Of a DNA stretch of 64,000 bases, positions 57,619 through 64,000 are shown in pieces. This DNA is from Thauera terpenica 58Eu (GTDB lineage Bacteria; Pseudomonadota; Gammaproteobacteria; Burkholderiales; Rhodocyclaceae). Under the pieces are notes generated by a model, which saw only the letters and a program-made list of their open reading frames with translations, did not search any database and was not told where the DNA came from. The translations under genes were made by a program, and so were the position numbers. The first letter of the stretch is position 1; each line of letters begins with the position of its first letter. The stretch lies in assembly GCF_000443165.1 (NCBI RefSeq), contig NZ_ATJV01000024.1, positions 50,271-114,270 on the forward strand, written 5' to 3'.

Positions 57619-58932
57619 ATGTCCCTGTTCGCACAGCACCCGTTGCGCCACACGCTCAACGACGAGGTCCATGCCCGCCCGCCGGTCCCGCTCAGCACGC
57701 CTGAATACGTCAGCTACCTCGCCTTCCTGCACGACGACGGCAGCGCACAGCACGAGATCGAACATCTCGCTGCGCTGCTCGAGCAGGTCGGCCTGGCCGA
57801 GCATGCCAGGCTGGCCGAGCACGCCTCCGACAGCGGCCACCTGTTCGTCGACGCGGGCAGCTTCCGCCTCAAGTGGGAGCGTCACAACGAGTTCTCCAGC
57901 TATACCTTCTTCCGCCACATCGAGGCCGGCGATGCCGATGAAGACAATGCCCTGCTCAAGCTGCCGGCGGCCTGGCGCAAGGACATCCCCGGCCTGCTCA
58001 TCACCGCCACCCACATCGAAGTGCGCGGCACCGCCGACGTGCCGCCCGACAGCGTGCTCAAGCAGGCCTCGCCGCATGGCGACACCATGGTCGCGGCAGG
58101 CGTGGCTGAAGGCGCAGCCTGGGTGATTACCGACTTCCACATTCACGACGGCTTTTCACGCTATCTGCTGCTCGACGACGGGCTCACACCGCGCCAGGCC
58201 GGGCGCATGGTGCAACGCCTGGTGGAGATCGAAACCTATCGCGTCATGGCCTTGCTCGCCTTCCCGGTGGCCAAGGAGGTCGGGCGATTGCTGTCACGCG
58301 CCGAAGACGAACTCGCCGACCTGATGGACAGCCTGGGCCAGGCTCGCAGCAGCGACGACGATCGCGCCCTGCTCGGCCGCCTGACCCGCCTGGCCGCCGA
58401 GATCGAGCGCTCGGTGGCGCGCACCACCTTTCGCTTCGGCGCCGCGGCGGCCTACTACCGCCTGGTGCAGCAGCGCATCGAGGACATGCGCGAAGTCCGC
58501 CTTGGCGGCTTCCCGAGCTTTCGTGAATTCATGGAACGCCGGCTCGCCCCCGCCATCAACACCTGCGCCACCATCGCCCGCCGCCAGGAAGATCTCTCCA
58601 GCCGCATCGCGCGCAACTCGCAGCTGCTGCGCACGCGGGTGGACATCGAGCTCGAGCGCCAGAACCAGGAACTGCTGGCGCAGATGAACCGCCGCGCCAA
58701 AATCCAGCTCCGCCTGCAGGAGACGGTGGAAGGCCTGTCGGTGGTGGCCATCACCTACTACGCCTCGCAGCTGGTGAGCTACGTCGCCAAGGGCGCCAAG
58801 GATTTCATCACCCCGGCCACGCCAGAGCTGATCACCGCGCTATCGATCCCGCTCATTGCCGGCTTCGTGTTCCTGGGGATGCGGCGCATGCGCAGGTTGC
58901 TGAGCCAGGAAGAAGGCGGCGAACACGCATGA
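57619..58932 (+). CDS. DUF3422 membrane-anchored protein
   Basis: The 437-residue protein begins with the DUF3422 signature [21 protein letters not shown] mixed N-terminal domain is followed by a long helical, coiled-coil-rich region (about 220-370, [25 protein letters not shown]) and two C-terminal membrane helices (about 375-425). The function is unknown. ATG 57619 is preferred over the TTG at 57595. Its stop overlaps the def start by 4 nt. Confidence 0.85.
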   Translation: MSLFAQHPLRHTLNDEVHARPPVPLSTPEYVSYLAFLHDDGSAQHEIEHLAALLEQVGLAEHARLAEHASDSGHLFVDAGSFRLKWERHNEFSSYTFFRHIEAGDADEDNALLKLPAAWRKDIPGLLITATHIEVRGTADVPPDSVLKQASPHGDTMVAAGVAEGAAWVITDFHIHDGFSRYLLLDDGLTPRQAGRMVQRLVEIETYRVMALLAFPVAKEVGRLLSRAEDELADLMDSLGQARSSDDDRALLGRLTRLAAEIERSVARTTFRFGAAAAYYRLVQQRIEDMREVRLGGFPSFREFMERRLAPAINTCATIARRQEDLSSRIARNSQLLRTRVDIELERQNQELLAQMNRRAKIQLRLQETVEGLSVVAITYYASQLVSYVAKGAKDFITPATPELITALSIPLIAGFVFLGMRRMRRLLSQEEGGEHA

Positions 58933-59450
58933 GCATCCACAAGGTTCTACGCATGGGCGATCCGCGCCTGCTGCAGGTCGCCGCCCCCGTCACCGAGTTC
59001 GGCACCCCGGCACTGTCCGCGCTCATCACCGACATGTTCGACACCATGGCGGCCGAAGGCGGCGTCGGTCTGGCCGCCCCGCAGATCGGCGTTGGCCTGC
59101 GTGTGGTCATCTTCGGCTTCGAGCACAGCCAGCGCTATCCGGACGTCGCCCCGGTGCCGACCACCATCCTCATCAACCCGCTCATCACCGCACTGGACGA
59201 CAACACCGAGGACGGCTGGGAAGGCTGCCTCTCGGTGCCCGGCCTGCGCGGCCTCGTGCCCCGCCACACCCGCATCCGCTACCAGGGCTTCACCCCCGAC
59301 GGCGCACCGATCGAGCGCATCGCCGAGGGCTTTCACGCCCGCGTCGTGCAACACGAATGCGACCACCTCGACGGCATGCTCTACCCGATGCGGATGCGCG
59401 ACCTCAGCCGCTTCGGCTTCACCGATGTGCTGTTCCCGGCGCTCGACTAG
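58929..59450 (+). CDS. def: Peptide deformylase
   Basis: It removes the formyl group from nascent proteins. All three motifs are present in the 173-residue protein: [19 protein letters not shown] (metal Cys) and QHECDHLDG (metal His pair and catalytic Glu). It is coupled to DUF3422 by an ATGA overlap. It is not next to fmt here, so a second deformylase elsewhere in the genome is likely. Confidence 0.95.
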   Translation: MSIHKVLRMGDPRLLQVAAPVTEFGTPALSALITDMFDTMAAEGGVGLAAPQIGVGLRVVIFGFEHSQRYPDVAPVPTTILINPLITALDDNTEDGWEGCLSVPGLRGLVPRHTRIRYQGFTPDGAPIERIAEGFHARVVQHECDHLDGMLYPMRMRDLSRFGFTDVLFPALD

Positions 59451-59535
59451 CCTTGCGGGCGAAATGGCCGGAAGCACACCCTGTTCAATGCGCGCCCGCC
59501 TTTGGGCACAGCTTGAGCAGCAAAGCCACCGCCAG

Positions 59536-60624
59536 CTAGCGTCGAAGCGAACGCGCGCGCGCCAGCAACTCCAGGGCGAGGCCGAAAAACGCCGCCGTCC
59601 ACGCCACCAGCGCAATGTAGAAAAAACTGGGCGGCAGAAAGCCGAGAAAACTCAAGCCCAGGGCCTCGATCATTTGCTCGGTGCTGACCGCATACATGCC
59701 AAGCGGAAAAACCGCCCCCCAGTAGAGCGGGTCGTACTTCAAGGGGAAGCGCTTGTAGCCATGGCGCCAGACGGCAAGGATCACCAGCATCGGAATCCAC
59801 CATGTGCCGGTGGCCCAGTAGAACACCGTGAACCCCTTGATGAAGGGCAGCAAGGAAGTCAGAAAGGGCGCGTCCGGCACGTTGATGATGAGCAGCGATC
59901 CGGCCAGGGTCGAAATCGCCATCGCCCCCATGTTGATCCAGTACGGCGGTGACAGATCACCGGGCGCCAGCGCGAAGAAGGTGTAACGGTAGAAGATGAG
60001 CGACATCATCCAGATGTACAACATCCCACCCCACAACCACATCGACAGCGCCAGGAAGTTCATCTCCAGCTTTCCAGGCTGGTCTACATGGGGCGCGAGC
60101 AGCGCGCTGAGAACCGCGATCGCCTGAGTCGCCACCACAGCCAGCAGCCAGGCCCCACTGATCCCCTTGTCAAGGGTGGGCTTGCGCTCCTTGACGGTAA
60201 AACCTGTGAATATCGTATAGGTCAGTCCGACCCACAGCACCAGCGCGGCCACCCACAGTACGGTGCCGGCACGATAGTCAGCCTCCAGCAGCACGAACTG
60301 GCCACCAAGGATGCAGGTTGCCGCCACCGTGGTGAAGAAGCCCGGACCGCGCAGATGATCGACCATGTCGCCAAAGAAGCGGCGCGGGTAGCGGATCATG
60401 CGCAGCACGGTCAAGGTCCACAGCACGGCATAGACGACGATATTGAGCCGGAACAAAAGACGGGCAATGCTATCCACGCCCAGCAGGTGGGCCGCGAGCG
60501 ACACGATGCCGGTCGCCATCACCATGCCAAAATACGCAGGCGACAGCCCAGCCAGCTGGGTGAGCGCGGGCTCGGGCAGTGGCTTGTGTGGCAGCGACGT
60601 ATCGGGCATTTCAGGGCTCGTCAT
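59536..60624 (-). CDS. TDT-family membrane transporter (TehA/SLAC1-like)
   Basis: The 362-residue protein has about ten membrane helices and fits the tellurite-resistance/dicarboxylate transporter family, which includes TehA, the plant anion channel SLAC1 and the malate carrier Mae1. The opening LAGLSPAYFGMVMATGIVSLAAHLLGV is the conserved first helix, and the pore-lining helix 9 lies near GFTVFYWATGTWWIPMLV. The substrate is unknown. ATG 60624 (MTSPEMPDTS) is used; a GTG at 60669 would add 15 residues. It converges with def. Confidence 0.88.
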   Translation of the reverse strand: MTSPEMPDTSLPHKPLPEPALTQLAGLSPAYFGMVMATGIVSLAAHLLGVDSIARLLFRLNIVVYAVLWTLTVLRMIRYPRRFFGDMVDHLRGPGFFTTVAATCILGGQFVLLEADYRAGTVLWVAALVLWVGLTYTIFTGFTVKERKPTLDKGISGAWLLAVVATQAIAVLSALLAPHVDQPGKLEMNFLALSMWLWGGMLYIWMMSLIFYRYTFFALAPGDLSPPYWINMGAMAISTLAGSLLIINVPDAPFLTSLLPFIKGFTVFYWATGTWWIPMLVILAVWRHGYKRFPLKYDPLYWGAVFPLGMYAVSTEQMIEALGLSFLGFLPPSFFYIALVAWTAAFFGLALELLARARSLRR

Positions 60625-60974
60625 CGTCTCGCAGACGACCTGACTACAAACATGAGTCAGGTATAGCACGTGGGCTCAGGGAGGTGCCACGGCTTGCGTC
60701 GGCAGCCAGCGGGTGATGACCACCACCGAGATCCGCGCCGCAGCCGCGCGGGTCACAGCCTGACCGGCTCGACCTCATCGGGATTTCCAGCAAAGAGCCC
60801 TTCCATTCCTGCCTGGACGTGGAGGTTCAAGCCTCAGCATGTCCTGAACAACTTCACGCTCCCTTCTGAACTTCTCCCTGCCCCCAGCATCACTAGAGTC
60901 CGCGGACGCAAGGAAGCTCGGGTACCGCAACGTGGCCAGGGGATACGGACATCGCCCCAAAACAGTGGATCAAA
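60625..60974. other. 350-nt divergent intergenic region
   Basis: No gene is supported here. It separates the divergent TDT carrier and the secreted glycosidase-like gene and should hold both promoters, but no clear -35/-10 pair, operator or hairpin stood out. The glycosidase ATG at 60975 has only a weak ribosome site. Confidence 0.5.
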
Positions 60975-62201
60975 ATGAATTTTCTTGTCAGCGCCGTTCT
61001 ACACCGCCTTATCGCCCTCTTCATAGGCTCGGCGAGCTTGCTTTGGGGCTACGCCCAAGCGGCCGAGCCGAACACGCAGTGGCAGGGCGCTGCCTTCGAA
61101 GGCGATAAAACCAGCCTCGCCCGCCTGGCCGCGGCGGGTGCCAAGGTGGTGCGCGTCTATCGACAGTCCGACGCCTGGGTGCTGGACGAAGCGCAGCGAC
61201 TCGACCTGAAGGTGGTGATGGGTCTGTGGCTCGAGCACCCACGCCACGGCTTCCGTTATGAGGACAAGCAGGCCGTGCGCAAGCAGGAGCAGGCGGTGCT
61301 CGACTTCGTCACCCGCCACCGCAAACACCCCGCCCTGCTCGCGTGGGCCGTCGGCAACGAGATCGAAACCGGTGTGGCAGACCCGCTACCGCTGTGGCGC
61401 GAGGTCGATCGTCTCGCCGCAGAGATCAAGCGCCTCGACCCGACCCACCCCAGCTTGATGGTGGTCGCCGACACCAGCATGGACGCCTTGCGCACCCTGG
61501 CGGGCTGCTGCCCTAACGTCGGCCTCCTGGGCATCAACGTCTACGCCGGCGCGGTTTTCGATCTGCCCCAGCGCCTGCGCGAGGCCGGCATCACCAAGCC
61601 AGTCGTCATCACCGAACTCGGCCCCCTCGGTCACTGGCAGGCCGGTCGCAAGCCCTGGGGTGCGCCGGTGGAGCTGACCAGCACAGAAAAAGCGCGCTTC
61701 TTCAGCGAAGCTCTCGGCTATCTCAAGCAACAGCCGCAGATTCGTGGCGTGTTTCCCTTTCTGTGGGGCGCCAAGCAGGAACAGACTGAAACCTGGTACG
61801 GCCTGCTCCTGGCCGACGGCAGCGCCACCGCGATGAGCGATGCCCTGGCCGCATTCTGGGGCCGACCCACGGACAGACCCGCGCCGCTGGTGCGCGGCAT
61901 AGGCATCGCTGCCGATGTGTTCGCGCCTGGTGCGGAAGTCTCCGCCGGAATCGACGCCGCCAGTGCCGACGGCACGCCCCTGGACACCGAATGGAAGGTG
62001 CTCGCCGAAGCCACCGACCTGCGCAAGGGCGGCGACCATGAAACCCCACCGATGCGGATCGCGGTGCGCGTGCTGCACGCTGACGCCGCCACGGTGCGCT
62101 TCACCGCACCCGCGGTGCCCGGCGCCTACCGCCTGTTCATCACCGCACGCGATCGCCACGGCAAGGCGGCGACCGCCAACCTCCCCTTCCTGGTGCGTTA
62201 A
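60975..62201 (+). CDS. Secreted clan GH-A glycosidase-like protein
   Basis: The 408-residue protein has a signal peptide (cleavage near residue 30, YAQAA) and a TIM-barrel glycosidase domain to about residue 300. The likely acid/base is Glu129 (AWAVGNEIETG) and the nucleophile Glu214 (VVITELGPLG), the two-Glu pattern of clan GH-A families such as GH2 and GH5. A beta-sandwich-like domain follows (about 305-408). The substrate is unknown; an exopolysaccharide or cell-surface glucan is plausible. The next gene, convergent, encodes a diguanylate cyclase. Confidence 0.78.
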   Translation: MNFLVSAVLHRLIALFIGSASLLWGYAQAAEPNTQWQGAAFEGDKTSLARLAAAGAKVVRVYRQSDAWVLDEAQRLDLKVVMGLWLEHPRHGFRYEDKQAVRKQEQAVLDFVTRHRKHPALLAWAVGNEIETGVADPLPLWREVDRLAAEIKRLDPTHPSLMVVADTSMDALRTLAGCCPNVGLLGINVYAGAVFDLPQRLREAGITKPVVITELGPLGHWQAGRKPWGAPVELTSTEKARFFSEALGYLKQQPQIRGVFPFLWGAKQEQTETWYGLLLADGSATAMSDALAAFWGRPTDRPAPLVRGIGIAADVFAPGAEVSAGIDAASADGTPLDTEWKVLAEATDLRKGGDHETPPMRIAVRVLHADAATVRFTAPAVPGAYRLFITARDRHGKAATANLPFLVR

Positions 62202-62235
62202 CTAATGTGCCAAGCCGGGCTGCAGACGCATCCCG

Positions 62236-63696
62236 TTACCCGGGCGGACCCGCGGCCACCGGCGTGTTGATGCTGGCGTGGCAGGCGTGATGAGCGAGGC
62301 GGTTGCGACCCAGGCGCTTGGCCTCGTACATCGCACGGTCGGCGTAGTGGATGAGCTCGGTCGAGGCCAAGCTATCCCGGGGCCAGAGGGCGACACCGAT
62401 GCTGGCCGAGATGTGGGTGACCTTGCCATCGAGATCAAAGGCTTGCTGCAACTGCTCGAGCAACTTGTCTCCGATGCGCTCGATGATGGCCAGATCTTTG
62501 AGGTCGGGCAGGATGATCGCAAACTCGTCACCGCCCAGCCGCGCCACCGTGTCGGTCTCGCGCACGCTTTCACGTAGCCGGCTGGCCACCTGCTGCAGCA
62601 AAGCGTCTCCGGCATGGTGTCCGAGGCTGTCGTTGACCGCCTTGAAGCCGTCGAGATCGATGTACATCAGCGCCATCAGCTGTTGCGTACGTGCCGCGCG
62701 CAGCGTCTCGTGCTCGAGCTGGTCCTGGAAGCGATGGCGATTCGCGAGCCCGGTGAGCAGGTCGAAGTTGGCGTGCTGCCACTGGAAGTGCTCATCGTCA
62801 TGCGCTGCGCCTGCGAGCAGTGCGGTGGCCGCGCTCATCGTCAGCACCAGTTGCAGATCAAGCACACCGTCCACCGGCAGGCCCAGCACCCGACCAGCGA
62901 GGATCTGGATCGCGCATACCAGCGTCGCCACCATGTAGGCCATGAACGCACCCCGCGTCAGGCCGGCGAGCAGGACGGGGAACAGCACCAGAATGCCGAG
63001 CTTGGCCGCGCCCTGGGTGATCTGTGGCAGCAGCAGAGTCAGCAGCGACACGCCAAGGGCGAGCCCGATCAGGCCGCTGGACGAAGGGATGCCATGGCGC
63101 GAACCAGTGGGGGCGTCGCCACGCCGACTGAGCTTGATATTGCGACGGTGGAGCCGCCTCCAGCCGAGGACGATGCCCGGCAAGCCGAGCAGCAAGCCAG
63201 CAAAATCCCCACCCCATATGGACAGAAAAACCGCCCCCATCTCGGACGCCGGCAGGCGATCGAAGGGCGGGATGAAGAGCGTGACAAGCGCCGACACACT
63301 GGCCGAGGCAAAGGCAAGCAGCACGAAGTACATCGCATCGGTCAGTGTCAGGCGTGCTGGCATCGCCAGCCAGCGCGGGCGCAACAACACACCGGCGCCA
63401 CCGTAGACCAGCACCTGGCGCAAGGCGCCACCCCAGTCGATACCTTCGAGCAGCGGGCCAGGCATGTCGAACTGACGCACCACGCAAATTGCCAGGAACG
63501 CCGCCGGCAGGTGACGCCAGCCGCCGATCATGCCCACTGCTGCGGTCAGCCCGGCGGAAAGATAGAGCGCGCTGACATGGGGCTGAACTTCGAACAAGGC
63601 CGAGGCTTTCCATGCCAGCCAGTAGCACAGGAACAGCGCCGCAGTCTTGCTCGGCGGGGTACGGGGCAGCAGTTTACGGAGCCCGTCCTGATTCAT
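62236..63696 (-). CDS. Membrane diguanylate cyclase (MASE1-like sensor, GGDEF)
   Basis: The 486-residue protein has an N-terminal region of about eight membrane helices (residues 15-300) resembling the MASE1 sensor fold (VSALYLSAGLTAAVGMIGGWRHLP). A cytoplasmic GGDEF domain follows (about 315-470). The active site LGGDEFAIILPD and the inhibitory RETD five residues before it are both intact, so it should be an active, feedback-inhibited cyclase. It converges with the glycosidase-like gene, 34 nt apart, without an obvious terminator. Confidence 0.9.
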   Translation of the reverse strand: MNQDGLRKLLPRTPPSKTAALFLCYWLAWKASALFEVQPHVSALYLSAGLTAAVGMIGGWRHLPAAFLAICVVRQFDMPGPLLEGIDWGGALRQVLVYGGAGVLLRPRWLAMPARLTLTDAMYFVLLAFASASVSALVTLFIPPFDRLPASEMGAVFLSIWGGDFAGLLLGLPGIVLGWRRLHRRNIKLSRRGDAPTGSRHGIPSSSGLIGLALGVSLLTLLLPQITQGAAKLGILVLFPVLLAGLTRGAFMAYMVATLVCAIQILAGRVLGLPVDGVLDLQLVLTMSAATALLAGAAHDDEHFQWQHANFDLLTGLANRHRFQDQLEHETLRAARTQQLMALMYIDLDGFKAVNDSLGHHAGDALLQQVASRLRESVRETDTVARLGGDEFAIILPDLKDLAIIERIGDKLLEQLQQAFDLDGKVTHISASIGVALWPRDSLASTELIHYADRAMYEAKRLGRNRLAHHACHASINTPVAAGPPG

Positions 63697-64000
63697 TCAG
63701 GGTCCTGAGGGAGGGCTGTGGTGCGAGGGCGAAAGCAGCGCGCAACCAGCATATGATGTACGAAAGCCGGAATCATATCAGCATACTCCAGGCCGTATCC
63801 AGCTAGGGCTGACTGTTGCCGACGCGCTGCCCCCGAGCTCGATGATGAGGCGCGGCCTCATCGACCGCGCCGGAAATATGCGGCGACAAGGCAGCAAACA
63901 CTTCCAGAACGGAGCCCCCGAGTTCGACAGTTACGCGCGCAAGCCCTTGTTTTTGCTAGACCACACTTTCAAAAATGCCACTACAACAGCGCCAACTGCT
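63697..64000. other. Right-edge intergenic region
   Basis: No supported gene lies in these 304 nt. It contains an inverted repeat ATATGAT / ATCATAT (63751-63757 and 63772-63778, 15 nt apart... measured between arms 14 nt) upstream of the diguanylate cyclase start, which may be an operator. An ATG at 63976 opens a short frame to the window edge but has no ribosome site. Confidence 0.4.

Noticed and set aside
63976..64000. Start of a new gene at the right edge (MPLQQRQL)
   Set aside because: There is no ribosome site and only eight codons are visible, so nothing supports it.

Overview
The window is GC-rich, densely packed chromosomal DNA. It looks like a betaproteobacterium of the Rhodocyclales (Thauera/Azoarcus/Zoogloea type). 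The main reasons are the gene order ilvB-ilvH-ilvC ... pssA-leuA, the block rpsP-rimM-trmD-rplS, the run lptG-lptF <> pepA-holC-valS, and a Calvin-cycle-type sugar phosphate cluster (prk-tkt-gap-pgk-pyk-fba). The genus call is inference from gene order and protein character. No rRNA, tRNA, CRISPR array, insertion sequence, integrase or prophage was found, so this is core genome with a few lineage-specific islands.

Layout. 1-7.1 kb: a partial RDD membrane protein, then branched-chain amino acid synthesis (ilvBHC, leuA) with an isochorismatase-like hydrolase and phosphatidylserine synthase. 7.2-9.7 kb: a minus-strand set of DUF2069, WrbA and a large PilZ-type protein. 9.9-12.1 kb: the ribosomal/tRNA-modification operon. 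12.2-20.3 kb: the LPS export permeases LptG/LptF diverging from pepA-holC-(unknown)-valS. 20.4-22.7 kb: TusA-like protein, the BepA-type periplasmic protease and MoaC. 22.8-27.3 kb: the most interesting regulatory region. An acetaldehyde-type aldehyde dehydrogenase with a DUF779 protein diverges from a TonB receptor that closely resembles the PQQ transporter PqqU (YncD). Both promoters look sigma-54 dependent. 27.4-36.5 kb: a hexapeptide-repeat solenoid protein, aspartase, a hydrolase, a periplasm-sensing GGDEF-EAL protein, a YegD-like chaperone, ketopantoate reductase and a decayed gabD remnant. 36.6-47.7 kb: DAHP synthase, MsrQ, a methyltransferase, Mog, DarP, PmbA, a Tat-exported TRAP binding protein, an argA-GGDEF-yggX operon and RsmE. 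47.8-57.6 kb: inositol monophosphatase, then the prk-tkt-gap-pgk-pyk-fba cluster. 57.6-63.7 kb: DUF3422 with peptide deformylase, a TDT-family carrier, a secreted glycosidase-like protein and a membrane diguanylate cyclase.

How the parts work together. Two themes recur. The first is central carbon and amino-acid metabolism. The sugar phosphate cluster carries a proteobacterial phosphoribulokinase and a Calvin-type aldolase, and its GAPDH has lost the residues that normally enforce NAD specificity. No Rubisco gene lies in the window. The second is cyclic-di-GMP signalling: three GGDEF proteins (one also with EAL) and a PilZ-type protein are spread over the window.

The best candidates for something new are: the back-to-back sigma-54 region joining PQQ uptake to acetaldehyde oxidation, with a central palindrome and a possible coupled leader peptide; the 33-unit hexad solenoid protein; and the unknown gene translationally coupled to holC. 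The gabD fossil, which has supplied the 3' end of panE, is a clear piece of local genome history.
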